Assembly: GCA_009760855.2 (NCBI GenBank)
Contig: WPIO01000317.1
Coordinates: 1 to 64,000 of the forward strand
Length of the DNA: 64,000 nucleotides
From: Cristatella mucedo
Lineage: Eukaryota; Bryozoa; Phylactolaemata; Cristatellidae
Reading direction: 5' to 3'
The first letter of the stretch is position 1. The number at the start of each line of letters is the position of its first letter. Below are positions 36,083 through 49,299 of the stretch, one piece after another. The translations under genes were made by a program, and so were the position numbers. The notes beneath the pieces were generated by a model, which did not search any database, had not been told where the DNA came from, and was given only the letters and a program-made list of their open reading frames with translations.

Positions 36083-37128
36083 ATGTAATGTAATGTATCT
36101 CCGTCTGTAACTCCACAAAGTCATAAAGACCGTGTGGATGTTACGCTGGAGAGATTTGTATAGCCCACTCACAGCCTAAGCGGCATTCGGTCCGTATTCG
36201 GTACCCAACAGACTTCGTCGAACGCAACAAAGAGAAAGGGAAGCATAGCAGAGTCAGGAGAGCAGTTGAGGTAGTGAGTAGCATAGAAGTAGCAGCTCAG
36301 GACTGCTGAAAAGGATGTGCCATAGTCGGCAGTAGGAGAGTAGTTGTCGTTGCATAAGAATTTATGGAGCGAGTTCCACAGTCTAGGACCTGCAGAGCTA
36401 AAGCTTCTGTCACCAACGGTCTTTAAGCCGAGAAATGGGACAGCTAATTTATTGTCCACACAGGACCTGAGGGCGCGAACAGGCTGAAACTGATGCAGCA
36501 GTTCAGCTAGGTATGAAGGAGCCAAGCCGTGGCGGGCCTTGTGGGTCAGCGTAAGAACTTTGCTCTGTATCCTTTGCTCAACCGGCAACCATCCTAGCTC
36601 TTTCAGCAAAGGTGACACGTGCTCAAACTGCTGGGACTTGAAGACTAGCCTTGCAGCCATATTCATAGTCCGCTGTAGTGGCATACTAGTTTTCTTTGGC
36701 AGCCCAGCCAAAAGAGAATTACAATAATCAAGCCGAGACAGAACTAAAGAGCTAGTTAAATTTTTTACAAGCCACTTTGGGAGACAGCTCCTAATCTTGG
36801 ATAGGGATCGGATGTGATGGCTAGCTGTAGATGCAGTCTTCTGAATGAAGCTTTTGAAATTGAGGCAGCTGTCGTACACGACACAAAGTTTAGATCACGT
36901 AGTGATGGTCGCTCAATAGCATCGCCTATTAGAAGGACAGCCTTTTTATCCCGCCACACGCTTAGGGTATGCTATGAGCAACAGTTCGGTTTTATCACCA
37001 TGAAATTTCAAGAAGTTTTCCGACATCCAGGATCGAATATCGGCAAGGCAAGCATTCAGTTTCTCAGTTGCCGCATCAGATTCCGACGGTTTGAATGACA
37101 AATACAACTGAGTATCGCTACTTCCAAG
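36083..37128 (-). mobile_element. LINE-B copy 3, 5'-truncated
   Basis: The 3' third of LINE-B with an ATTAC-type tail at 36083 and an open frame at 36169-36879 (thumb and C-terminal region: SLSKIRSCLPKWLVKNLTSS, GPRLWNSL). A frameshift near 36880 separates it from the upstream YADD-proximal part. On the plus strand, 37190-37320 holds a very decayed LINE-B end (GGCTACCAAATACGCATTCA). Confidence 0.88.
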
Positions 37129-37319
37129 CTGTTCACAATCTCAAGTGGTATCTTTACTATGGTTCCCACTAGTTCCGTATTGCGACAGATGAAGTTCATT
37201 GGCTACCAAATACGCATTCAAAGCCCCATACGCTGTGAATGCTTTTTACAAAATCCTACAATGTAGCACTCCCACATTTTTGTGGATTTTTTGAGTTATA
37301 TGCGGAAACTCGGTAAGTT

Positions 37320-39250
37320 TATACATGCGCCACGGATGAAGCTCCTTTATAGAACATTTCTATTACTACACGGCTTTCTAGGTAACTGCATTTAGTAGAA
37401 CGTTAACCATTTGGATTCTATAGTGTATCCCTTCATCAAGCACCTAATCAGTAAAGCTTAATTCAGGCAGTACAGCTGGATTCGGCTCCAGCATCCAAGC
37501 GCTCGCTGAAACTCAAGACGTCATGCACTGTGCTGCTGCAATTGCAATAGCGACAGCTCAGTCAGCACAGCACAGTCCAGTAAAGCAGCACAACTGAGAT
37601 TATTTATTGCTTTTAGTTTTCAAAATATTGCTTCTTTTTACATGCTAGCTTAGGCTGATCTGTGCCCACATGCTAATTTTCCTATCTGAAACCACTAAAG
37701 CCTAGATCCTTATTATTTATACGACGAACAAACGAGATTTATTTTGCCTTTGCATAGAACGTACAAAGTCAATCTTGCCACAATCATATTTTGTCCATTA
37801 TTTGCTACGTTGTTCAGTTTTATAACCACTAATGATGTGTTAGCACTTTCTATTCGAACGATCAGAACAATAGAACCGCGACACTTCTGCGTTGCCGGCA
37901 CCTTTTCCAAATAACAATTAGTAATAAAGTGTACTCAAGTTATTGTGGTTCAAACAAGCCAGATTTTGAAGCTCAAAGCTCTGGTTAAGGGTCGATACAC
38001 ACAGCAGGAAGACAGTGAACCTATGCACACTCCATAGCGGCCATCTAACTATCACAAATCCTTGTTTATTGCTTGTGCGGCGGCCCAGCCAATCACCAAA
38101 TTTGAACTTCATAGAGTAACTGCAATCTATAGAGCAACCAGCGGCTGTGTAGTGCCTACACAAGCAGCCAAACTCGTTCAGTGAAACTCTTATTGAATTA
38201 GTTTTACATGAATAGACAATGCAGAAGCTTGCAGGCACTTTAGCCTGGCGAGACAAGGCCGGTCATTAAGAATTTTCCTGGGAAATCTGCTAACGCATGC
38301 ACGCCACTCTCGCGTGCATGTTTTTTGGGCTCTCAATAAATATCGTCGGATCCTTTGCACGCGTTTCGTATGCCTGGCATCGCAGAGAACCTTATTACTA
38401 GAATTTATTTACAGACAAAGCAGCAGTGGCCATACTTTGGAGATATTTGCACGTGAGAGTATGAATTGCTAAATGTAATTATGAAACTCGAGAAAGCAGC
38501 AACACTAAGCATGCCTTAATTGAAGCATATTCTATGGTTAAGCTGCTGTCAGTTTGGCAACAGAAGCTAACAGATTTTATTTCTTAGAAAAAATAGACAG
38601 CAATAAGCTCTTCTGTATCAGTAAGAGGGATAACTAAGCTGAAACGCTACAGCTTTGGATGGCTTGAAAATAGGATGAACAATATTGACCTAATTTCAAC
38701 CTAAGATATCATAAGTAATATGAAACAGAGCTTCAAAACTGGCATTATGGCAAACCTTGACAGTTTTGAAACACAACTTCATCAAGTGCATTATTATTAT
38801 TATCAAGTGCATTATTACAACTCGTAAAGATTGCGATATTTCCATTAGAAAAACACTAAGTCTGTTAAAAATTATAACCTCGTGATTAGGCCATATAGAT
38901 TTTACTCAAATGAAGAATTCGAAAACTTTCAAGTGCATACTTAATTCTATGGAGGCATTGCTTAACCTTAAAATTTGGAAGCTCCGCGTTGTAATAGCTA
39001 TTTTCAAATTCGTTGCTTGCTTAATCCAAATTTAACAATATTGCAGCAGCCGTTACAATAAAAACTGAGTCTTCAGTTGAACCTTGCAGGAAAGTGTCTT
39101 TCTGGCCACAGCATGACTACAAAAACGGAACGCTTAACGTTAAAAAGACAGCTGCCATTAAAAAAACTTGTTTAATCACTTTGCTGATTCTGCTGAGTGC
39201 CTCACCTTTACTTCTAGGGTTTACCTAATACAATCGTCCGAGGCCTAGTA
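37320..39250. other. No recognisable gene
   Basis: AT-rich; a short duplication of TATTATCAAGTGCATTATTA is visible at about 38790-38817. Short frames only. Confidence 0.45.
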
Positions 39251-39520
39251 TTAACAGGCATCTCCGCCTGTAACTCCACAAAGACGATATAGGTGTTATA
39301 CACTAGAGTTTTGTATAGGGCATTCACAGCCTAATTGGCTTTCAGTATGCGTTCGGTAGCGCACAGACGCAGTCTCACTCAACAAACAGAAAGTGGGAAG
39401 CCTAGCAGAGTCATGAGAGCAGTTGAGGTAGTAAGTAGCTTGGAAGTAGTAGCTCAGGATCGCTGAAAAGGATGAGCCACAGTCGGCAGTGTGAGCGCAC
39501 TTGTCGCTATATCGTCGGTG
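39250..39520 (-). mobile_element. Decayed LINE-B 3' end
   Basis: The reverse strand matches the 3' end of LINE-B (CTCCGCCTGTAACTCCAC, GGCATTCACAGCCTAA on the plus strand) but is clearly older than the copy that starts at 39738. Confidence 0.7.
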
Positions 39521-39821
39521 CTGATCATGAAAAGGTAATTGAGCATACGAGTTAAAGTATTTGATTCCTATACTTCAAGGGCACAATACGTTACCTCATT
39601 AGGGTATTGTGCATACAGACAAACAAAACTGCTGTAACCACGATGTAACTCCAGACTGTCACAACTGTCCTGGCCTGCATCTGTCGATAGTGCACTGACC
39701 TATTAGTTTTGAGCCCAAGCCAGGGTTAAGAGAAGGGTAATGCAATGTAATGTATCTCCGTCAGTAACTCCACAAAGTCATATAGACCATGTGGGTGTTA
39801 CGCAGGAGAGTTTTGTATAGC

Positions 39822-41588
39822 TCACTCACAGCCTAAGCGGCTTTCGGTACGCATTCGGTAGCCAACAGACTTCGTCTCACGCAACAAAGAGAAAGTGGGA
39901 GGCATAGCAGAGTTAGGAGAGCAGTTGAGGTGGTGAGTAGGATCGAAGTAGCAGTTCAGGACCGCTGAAAAAGATGTGCCATAGTCGGCAGTTAGAGAGT
40001 AGATGTCGTTGCGTAAGAATTGTGGAAGCGAGTTCCACAGTCTAGGACCTGCAGAGCTAAAGCTTGTGTCGCCAACTGTCTTTAAGCGGAGGAATGGGAC
40101 AGCTAATTTATTGTCCACACAGGACCTGAGGGCGCGAACAGGCTGAAACTGATGCAGCAGTTCAGCTAGGTATGAAGGAGCCAAGCCATGGCGGGCCTTG
40201 TGGGTCAGCGTAAGAACTTTGCTCTGTATCCTTTGCTCAACCGGCGACCATCCTAACTTTTCCAGCAAAGGTGACACGTACTCAAACCGCTGGGACTTGA
40301 AGACCAGCCTTGCAGCCATATTCATAGTCCGTTGTAGTGGCATAATAGCTTTCTTTGGTAGCCCAGCTAAAAGGGAATTACAATAATCAAGCCGAGACAG
40401 AACTAAAGAGCTAGTTAAATTTTTTACAAGGCACTTTGGGAGACAGCTCCTAATCTTGGATAGGGATCGGATGTGATGGCTAGCTGTAGAGGCAGTCTTC
40501 TGAATGAAGCTTTTGAAATTGAGGCAGCTGTCGAACACGACACCTAGATTACGAGCACATGGTGAAGGTCGCACAACAGCATCACGTATTAGAACAGCAA
40601 AGCCTTTTAATCCAGCTACACGCTTAGGGTGTCCTATGAGAAGCAGTTCGGTTTTATCGTCATTTAATTTCAGGAAGTTTTCCGACATCCAGGATCGAAT
40701 ATCGGCAAGGCAACCATTCAGTTTCTCAGTTGCTGCAGCAGATTCCGACGGTTTAAATGACAAACACAATTGAGTATCGTCAGCATAGACGTGATATCCT
40801 ATTCCATGGGCCTCAATCACTTTTCCCACAGGTTGTGTTTAAATAAAGAACAGCAAGGGACCGAGTACAGACCCTTGAGGGACTCCACAGGTGACCCTTC
40901 TCATGTCTGAGACCAGACCCTCACACGACACGGATTGAACACGATCAGACAAGTATGATTTAAACCACTCGAGTGCTTCGTCTGCCAGACCGATCGTTGT
41001 TCTCAATCGTTCAAGCAGAAGTTCGTGATCAATGGTGTCGAAGGCAGCAGACAGATCTAGCAGAGCTAGGGCAGTGACATTCCCCTCGTCGTAGCCACGT
41101 AGAATGTTATTGTTAACTCGGAGGAGAGCAGTTTTAGTGGAGTGCTGCCTCTAGAAACCTGATTGAAATGTTTCTGACATTCCATTATTTTCAATATGTT
41201 CAACTATCTGCTTAGCAACAATCTTTTCAAGAATCTTTGATAAGAACGGAAAAAGGGAAAATGAACGATAGTTTGCTAGGACCTCTGTCTCTAATCCAGG
41301 CTTTTTAAGAATAGGTCTAACGATTGCCGATTTGAAGGACTTGGGGACGACCCCTTTTCCCAAAGAAGCATTACAAATCTTGGTTATGGCAGGGCTAAGT
41401 ATGTCTGCAAGTGAAGACCACAGAGATGAAGGTATAGTGTCTTCAGGAGACGAGCTCTTTTTGCTAGATCTTATTAAGGCAGCCACATCTGAGGCAGAAA
41501 CATCAGAGAACCTTTTAAAAAAGGTCACATATTGAGGAACGGCGATTGCTTTGGTCCGAGAAGGCTTAATGGAGGCACGAATGTGCAC
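39822..41588 (-). pseudogene. LINE-B copy 2 reverse transcriptase, broken
   Basis: Same domain order as copy 1. The first part (41151-41588) includes the AVPQYVT linker, in which Gln stands where copy 1 has a stop, and the fingers up to ETFQSGF, where an AAG-to-TAG-type change makes a stop near 41151. The palm with its Asp lies between, in broken frame. The part from about 40829 begins with GKVIEAHGIGYHVYADDTQL, after an in-frame TAA near 40832 where copy 1 has Tyr. The C-terminal region is open to 39822. Not functional as it stands. Confidence 0.88.
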
Positions 41589-42885
41589 AATTCTTTTCAG
41601 TAAAGAAGGCTAAAAACTTTTCACCTGAGCCCTTAATATCTGGGGAGTCAGACCTCACAGCATTGGCCGGTAAATGATTTACTGTCTTGTAAATCTGTTT
41701 AGTGTCCGACTGGCAGGAATTCAGACTTCTAATGAAAAAAGAAGCCCTGGCTTTCTTAAGCTTTCGGGTGTAAACTCGAAGGAAGTCTTTAAAATTGACT
41801 AGGTCTGCCTCAGACCCTGATTTCTTGAAACGACGTTCTGGACTGTGCTTAACACGGGGCATCTTAAGGAGTTTTTTTGTAAAATTGAAAGCAATCTCGA
41901 CGACTTTGAACACGGATGGAGCGAACGGGAGCATGCTTGTCAAGAGCACTCCTGAGTGTCATGTTCATCGCATCAGTGAGGGTATCGAGGCTGCCGGTCG
42001 AATCTGAATGCAGATCAAGAAGGCCTGCATCACAAACAGATTTCAAAATTTCTTCCGTGTCAATGCTTTGTAAGTTACTTCCTTTGGCAAATTCGACATT
42101 GCCCTGCACGTACGAGAGAGCAGGAACAGTAAACGAGACCGAACAATGATCTGAGAAGGTTAGTGGGCACACCACAAAGTCAGTGGTGAGGACATCCTTA
42201 GTGATCGCAAAATCTAGAATGTGGCCACCGACGTGGGTGCTATGATTAACGTGTTGGGCCAAACCAAGATTCTCCAGACAGTCAAGAAATGAGCGGACCT
42301 GGCTGTTGCTAGGGTTGTCAACGTGAATATTGAAGTCTCATACAATCAGTAGCGGCCTGTCACACACAAATATTTTAGCGAGGAACTCTGAAAACTCCTC
42401 TATAAACAAATTTAGACAGCCAGAAGGAGGCCGGTATATCACAACGGTGAGAGGCATTGTCTTCGATGAAGACCTGATAGCAACTGATTCAAACGATGAC
42501 CCATGCGATAAACTGCACATTTTATAGCCAAACGATTCGCGAACAACAGTTGCAACCCGCCGCCAACCTTGTCAGAACGCATGGACTGCTAGAATGAGAA
42601 CGCGGGTGGGGTGTTCTCGGAAATACAGCTACTGGAACAAGGCGTCATCCAGGTTTCGATAAGCAGAAATGCATCTAGCTTTTCCTGGACCACCTGACTG
42701 CGGATTAGTAACCCCTTGGTTTTTAGCGAGCGGACATTTATTAGGCGGAATTTAAGAGGCTGTCCAACAACTGGGCCATAGCGATGAAGTGGCTCGTATT
42801 CTCTACGGTTTGCATCCGGCCTGGCGGGCGCTGGCTCTTCGAATTTGAATTGGACCTTGGTAACGGCCGTGGGACGACGGATCAC
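41566..42885 (-). pseudogene. LINE-B copy 2 APE-type endonuclease, broken
   Basis: Endonuclease motifs [42 protein letters not shown], and TFSDHCSVSF are present but spread over at least three frames (42589-42885, 42338-42520, 41864-42262). Where copy 1 reads LLIIGDFN this copy has LLIV and a stop. It gives the uninterrupted junction that proves the insertion in copy 1. Confidence 0.85.
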
Positions 42886-43289
42886 AACGTGCTGGGCAAC
42901 AGAGGGTGGGCTACTACCTCAACAAGTACTATTTAGCGCTTTAAACTTACGAGTCGTAGGTTTGATAGCTGAGCTGTTGATGGGGCGAACGCACGATCCA
43001 GGTAAGTTCTCACAGACCAGCTGGAGAAGGCCCGTCGGTTGGTATCGACTAATGGCGACATTGCATCTTATGCTAAGCAGGTCCCGTTTTGTGTAGGATA
43101 TCCGAGGACAGCTCATAAATAGTCACAGCGAAGATAGCAGCGGAATACCCGAAGGTTTTTACGGAGAAATCAAGTAAAGGTCCACACCATGCTAGGAGTC
43201 GCCCGAAGCCGCTTTTTAGGGCAGGGGTATATAACTCAAGCTCATTCACACCTCCTTTCCGTCGATCAATTATTTAGCTATTGCTCTTG

Positions 43290-43465
43290 GCTGCCTAACA
43301 AGCCGATACTTTTCCCTTGGTTTTAGCCAAGGAGGTAAGGTGCTCAATTTTTTCGACCCGAGTCGGGGGCTCGAGTCATGCACTCGGCGAAGCTTAAATG
43401 CCCTCTTCGAGCGGTGGGTGATAGCCATCAAGTTTTGTCTGCCGTTATACAAATGAAAGGACTAG
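43290..43465 (+). mobile_element. Possible third tRNA-related SINE
   Basis: GCCAAGGAGGTAAGGTGCTC (box-A-like), then GGGGGCTCGAGTCATGC (box-B-like), a GCGGTGGGTGATAGCC body and a GTTATACAAATGAAAGG end. The 3' part resembles 3795-3815 (GTTATACAAATGAATTA), suggesting a dispersed family. No second clear full copy in the window. Confidence 0.4.
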
Positions 43466-45670
43466 CATCCAGCATCGACAGTAAACATCTGGGCCCATGA
43501 AAAAGTGAACTTCATTCAGACAAAGGTAAGGACGTTCGTTCGTCATCGTGCAAGCATTTAAGATACCGGAACGACTTGATGAAACGAAGCAGGGTTATTT
43601 GGAGAGCCTGCGAGGAATATAAAGAAGTACGAGCACAAATATCAGCTCTGTGGATATTATGCTAGCCATAGCCATCTAGAAATCCTGAAAGCATTACTCA
43701 GTACCATGCATCTTGAAGAATAGTGGATAGGCATAAGGAAATTTTTATATAGGCAGGTTGAGTCCAGATGATGTGAATTCACCTGCGACGTCGCCATCAT
43801 TAGTATCATCGGTAAAAAGATACCTGCGGTCAGGATCTTGCCAAGGCAGTCTAAAAGGAACATACAATGAATGGCTGCAATTGCCGAACGACGGCAAATT
43901 GCGTGTACCAGTTCGTTGAGCCAGGCTATGCATATTCCACGGTGCTTTGCAGGAAGCTACCTGCGTTCAAGCGTCGGAGTTCCAATCCAAGAGGCGATCA
44001 TTTCGTTCAATTGCTAGGGCAGAGAGCCACTTGGAGCCACTAACCTTTTAGCTCCGGTACATCACAGAAGCTACGCAGCTACTTAAAAAGCAGTCCAAGA
44101 CGTGACTGTAAAGTCGTCTGTTGATCTGAAAATAACATAGTCTTCGGCCAAGTGTGTGAGACTGCTCACGTATGGGTAGTCATGCTATACTGACCGATAC
44201 AGCTGCTCGGCCAGACTTTGCCGGCTTGCAGTGCTCTGCTCGAGCTGGTCGTAGCAGTCCTTTACCCGCGTCCCGGAATCCTCAAATGCTCTGCTCAAAG
44301 CATCCCCTGCATAATTCTTTCCAGTCGTCAGCTCGTCCAGATAAATCGCCGGAGATGATCGGATGTCTCGGAACATATTCCTGGGCCACAGTAGCTGCTC
44401 AGACTAGCCGTGCATAAGCTTAAGCGGACGCTCTATACTCTCTCGAACTTCATTTAAGAAGTCTTTGGCTTCCGGTGCTGTTGGTAGCTGAGGAGCTGAG
44501 TGTCCTAAGCGAGCGCTCGCACTAGCAGATGCACTTGGCTTGCTTGCAATCGAAGCTTATGACAACCAGGAGCTTTCCGTGTTTCGGGCATTATAGCTCA
44601 AGTCAATAAATATACGAAGTGAGGAGCAATAATGGTCACTTAAGCACTTTATGCTCACAATATGAAGAACTTTCGTAAACAATCAAAATGATATCTATCT
44701 GCTTAATCATTTCAAGCCCACGTAGTTAAGTACTTAAATGACAAATCGATACAATTTCTATTATGCTCTGATGGCGTTCGTTAATTACTCAGACTACATA
44801 GATGAAGACGATGATGCATTAAAATGCGAGTTGATTCTGTGCTGTTGTTACAAGGGATATGCTGGCCGAGCCAATTCTGAACGCATTAGAGTTTTACAAA
44901 GATACTGCCTAGATCCTAAACTCGATTCGTGCTTCCTTGGCAGCACTTGTGAAGCGCCTGAAAAGAGATTGCTTCTCTGAGAGCTCTTCATCACATGTAT
45001 TATTATTCTTAAGCTATTGTGCAGGTGTTATCGCCGTTTAGTTGAAGAAACGCGGCTGCTCGAAAACTTTCAAAGTGAGAACTTTTCCAATGTAACTCAA
45101 AAGGGAAGAAAAATTATGAGGTATTTAAAGGCCAAATTATATGAAAGACAGGGTACCGCAGTTGATCATCTGTATAGGTAAGATGGTCTAGCTTGCTCTG
45201 GACGACTAAACAGCTCAACTTTAAAATTTGCAACCAAAAGGAAAGCCTTTATGAGGATCCTTAAGGTGATTCAAATTTCAAAGGTGAACTGTTTGACCGT
45301 CGGAAAATCATTTTTGACGTCCGTATGTCCTAAATTGTTATCTTAGAAAGAACCTACGGGCATGCTGATAGGCATTCCAGAATCGCCCCCTCATCGTAGG
45401 CACGAATCTTGGTGCTCAAGCTGGATATGACGATGAATGGCTCTTGCAAGGTGCTGCCCCACATCCGGCAAAGCTCGGTCCTGTGCGGCAAGCCATAACC
45501 AAGACTACACTTTTTTATATAGATTTTGCTAAATTACTATGCCAGGTGTGTCACATGTGTAAGCTAGGAGTAAAAATATCAAGTACAGGTAATCTGATTC
45601 AACAGTCTCATTTTCATAGCAGCAGAGAAGCCTTAGTGGCTGTATCTCACTGTATATGCCCACATCCTCC
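43466..45670. other. No recognisable gene; one LINE-A-type tail
   Basis: Only short frames without recognisable motifs. At about 44945-45012 there is a LINE-A-type terminal block (GAAGCGCCTGAAAAGAGATT with a TTATTATT end). Confidence 0.5.
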
Positions 45671-45679
45671 TCTAAAATA

Positions 45680-47990
45680 ACCTGTCATCGCGAAACCTCA
45701 AGACACTTGACATCGATGCTGTCCGCGCGAGTATATCTGCTTCGACTCTGCTGCTCAGTCCTCCCTCCGATCTGTCATCATTGGTAGATAGCTACAACAA
45801 GACACTAGCTGAGACGCTCGACGAGTTCGCACCGCTGACAAAGCGCACTGTGCACCCCCACCCAAACGGTCTATGGTTTACCACAGACATTAAACTAGCC
45901 AGGTCTACTAAACGAAAGCTTGAAAAAGCATACAAAAGATCCGGACTAACTGTCCATCGACAAGCATATGAAGACTACTGTAGGCCGTACCAATCGATCC
46001 TAGCAAAGGCCAAGTCTAGCTTTTATAAAAACATTGTTGAATCACAGATGCACAATCCAAAAATGCTGATGTCGACAATAAACCATCTCTCAACCGTTCC
46101 CAGATTAGCTCCTTACCTGATGATCCTAATGATGATCTAGCCGATCGCTTCTCTCGATTCTTTGTGCAGAAGATAGACAAGATCAGGGAATCCATCCCTG
46201 CGATGACAACCTTCCCACTAGAATGCTATTCCTCGGTTCCTGGCTGCACCTCAATGTCTGCATTTAAGCAGGTTGCTAGTGATCTAGTCCTAAGGTTCGT
46301 ATCTCAATCAAAGAAGACAACAAGTCCTCTGGACCCTATTCCCACTGTCCTGCTCCTACGTTGCATTGATCTGCTGCTGCCATGCATAACAAACATCATT
46401 AATATGTCATTAGCCTCAGGTCATGTCCCAGCACATTTCAAAAGAGCTGTAGTCAGGCCTCTCCTCAAGAAAGCAACACTAGACCAAGAGAACTTGAGCA
46501 ACTACCGCCCAGTCTCCCTTCTACTATTTCTATCAAAGACAGTGGAACGGGTCGTGGCCGACCAGCTAAACTCATATATTGAAACCTCACACCTTGCTAG
46601 TAAGTTCCAGTCCGGCTTTATAGCTAATCACTCCACAGAATCAGCATTTCTTAGGGTATACAACGACCTACTTAGGAATGCAGACATGGGTAGAGTGTCT
46701 CTGCTTGTTTTGCTCGATCTTTCGGCAGCTTTTGACACCATCGATCACAAAGTTCTTCTAGAACGCCTCTCATCTCGCCTGGGCATCACTGGCACTGCTC
46801 TGCAGTGGTTCAGGTCCTATCTCAGTGGGAGACTCCAGAGTATTGACGTGAATTGACAAAGATCACCTGAAGTACATCTGAAATATGGAGTACCTCAGGG
46901 CTTAGTGCTAGGTCCGGTTCTTTTCACGTTTGTACTCTCCCTCTTGCTGATGTGATTGCCAAGCACAATCTAGCCTTTCACTTCTATGCGGATGACACTC
47001 AGTTGTACCTTTGCTTTGATCCCTCCCAGCCTTTGAGCACCTCAAATTCTCTAAACTCATTTGCTGCTTGAATTGATGACATCCGCAAATGGATGGCAGC
47101 AAATTTTCTAAAACTGAACGATGACAAAACTAACTTACTAGATATGGGCAAACCCAGTGTGATTCAGAAATTGGAAAGGCTGACGCTCAAAGCTGGCTCT
47201 GCCTGCATATCTCCTGTCGAATCAGCTCAAAATCTAGGTTTCATATTCCAAAGTGACCTCTCGTTAGACGACCATATCAGCTCCACGGTCAAATATGCCT
47301 ACTTTCTGCTTCATAATATTGCTAAAATTCGGGCTTGTTTAAATAAGGATGCCACATCTAAGTTTGTCCATGCATTTGTGAAATCTCGTCTCGACTTCAG
47401 CAACTCACTCGACTTCAGCAACTCCACTTCTCGCCGACCTGCACTGGCTACCAATCAAGCATTGGATTGACTTTAAAGTTTTGTCGCTCACTTTTAGGTC
47501 CCACCTTTCTACGGCTCCAGCCTATTTCTCCGACATACTCCCCATCAGGCCAAGCATCGTACCAATCGCTTTTCGGAATCCAACAGTCAAGAAATACCAC
47601 GTACAAACCTCAAATCCTTTGGAGACCGTGCATTTAGTTCATATGCTCCCAAAGCCTGGAACTCCCTCCCGACCTCCGTCAGAACATCCCTGACCTGACC
47701 ACATTTAAAAGGAACTTAAATCATACGTATTTAGGAGAGCATTTAGTGGGTCCCTGTGATTCGTCCTTGTTGTGCTTATGGGCGCTGACACTGTGCATGC
47801 TGCCACTAACCACTTTTGCATGCTGACCCTGTGCATGTCACCCCTAACCATGTTATTCGTTTTTTTTTCAAGCAATATTTTACAAACAATTTAATTGCAT
47901 TTCCCTTTGCTGCAAATGTAAAGCTCCTTGAGAGAGATGAAGTTCTCCGAGGGTGCTTTATCGACAACATTATGGTTATTATTATTATCA
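45680..47990 (+). mobile_element. LINE-A, longest copy, RT to 3' end
   Basis: Starts in the linker between endonuclease and RT (45781-46140: VDSYNKTLAETLDEFAPLTK), continues with RT fingers and palm (46164-46856: LSNYRPVSLLLFLSKTVERV, LLDLSAAFDTIDHKVLLERL), a YADDTQLYLCFDP palm motif at about 46985, thumb (47093-47470) and a C-terminal part. The 3' untranslated region ends with (TTA)n at about 47990. Frameshift near 46100; in-frame TGA at 46854 where other copies have Gly; further shifts after it. 5' endonuclease missing. Confidence 0.9.
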
Positions 47991-49165
47991 TCTCCAGCTC
48001 CCTGCGTATAATGGAGAATTGCCTATGGATGAAATGAAATATGGGTTGCCTCAGGGCTCCTTGCTAGGTTTATACTCTCACTCTTGCTAATTCGATTTCC
48101 AAACACTATCTAGGCTTTCACTTTTATGCGGGTGACACTCGGTTGTACCTTTGCTTTGATCCCTCCCAGCCTTCGAGCACCTCGAATTCTTTCAACTCAC
48201 TTGCTGCGTGTTTTGATTGCATCTGCATGTGGATGGCAGCAAATTTTCTAAAACTAGACGACGAACAAACTTACCAATAATGGGCAACCCAGTGGGATTC
48301 AGAGATTGCAAAGGCTGTTTTTCAAAATTGGCTCTTCCAGCATATCTTCTGCTGAATCACTTCGAAATCTTGGTGTCATTTTCCAAAGCGACCTCTCGTT
48401 AGACGACCACATCAGCTCCGCAGTCTAATCTGCGTATTTTAACCTACATAACATTGCTAAAACTAGGGCTTGTTTAAGTAAGGCTACCACGTCCAAGTTA
48501 GTCCATGCATTCGTGACATCCCGTCTCGACTTCTGCAAATGACTGCTTACAGGCCTACCATCATGTGCGATCAGGCGATTGCAGCTGATGCAAAACTCTG
48601 CAGCTAGGTTTGTCTGTCGTAAGCTTGGCAGTTGCCACAACTCCACTTATCGCCGACCTGCCCTTGCTACCAGTCAAGCAACGGATTGACTTCAAGGTTT
48701 TTGTCGCTCACTTTTAGGTGCCTTCATTCTTTGGCTCCAGTCAATCTTTCAGATATACTTCGCCATCAGGCCAAGCATCGTACTAGTTGCTTCTCGGAAT
48801 CTAACAGTCTGGAAATATCTCATACAAACCTTAAATCCTTTGGAGACCATGAGTTTCGCTCGTATGCTCCCTAAGCCTAGAAACTCCCTACCTGTGTCAG
48901 AACATCCCATGACCTGACCTCATTTAAAAGAAACTTAAAAACACCTGTTTAGGACAGCAATTAGTGGGTCCCTGTGATTCGTCCTTGATCCGCTTATGGG
49001 TGCTGACCCTGTGCATGTCACCCCTAACCATGTTATTTATTTTGCTTGTTTTTTCAAGCATGATTTTACTTACCATTCAATTGCATATCACTTTGCAGCA
49101 AATGTAAAGCGCCTAGAAAGAGATTAAATTCTCCGAAGGAACTTAACAAGTTCAAAATTATTATA
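47991..49165 (+). mobile_element. LINE-A, second head-to-tail copy
   Basis: Begins at about 47991, within the region before the PQGS motif (GGGTTGCCTCAGGGCTCC), directly after the tail of the preceding copy. Carries decayed palm, thumb and C-terminal region, then the terminal block and an AT-rich tail at about 49165. Confidence 0.85.
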
Positions 49166-49299
49166 ATTATTTATATAAAAGTAAAAGCCTAGATTGCGCT
49201 TGTTTTAAGCTCAGTTTTCAACAGAGATAGGATCTCAACCGATTGAAAGCCTTGTTTAGGTCCAGACGAAAGGCACTCGAAAAGAACATGGCTATCGAT

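Larger units (their letters stand above)
39738..43227 (-). mobile_element. LINE-B copy 2, near full-length
   Basis: About 3.49 kb, with the same 5' and 3' ends as copy 1 and high similarity throughout. Coding pieces: N-terminal region 42919-43116, endonuclease 41864-42885 in several frames, linker and fingers 41151-41588, palm to C-terminus 39822-40829. It lacks the 179-bp duplication of copy 1. Confidence 0.92.
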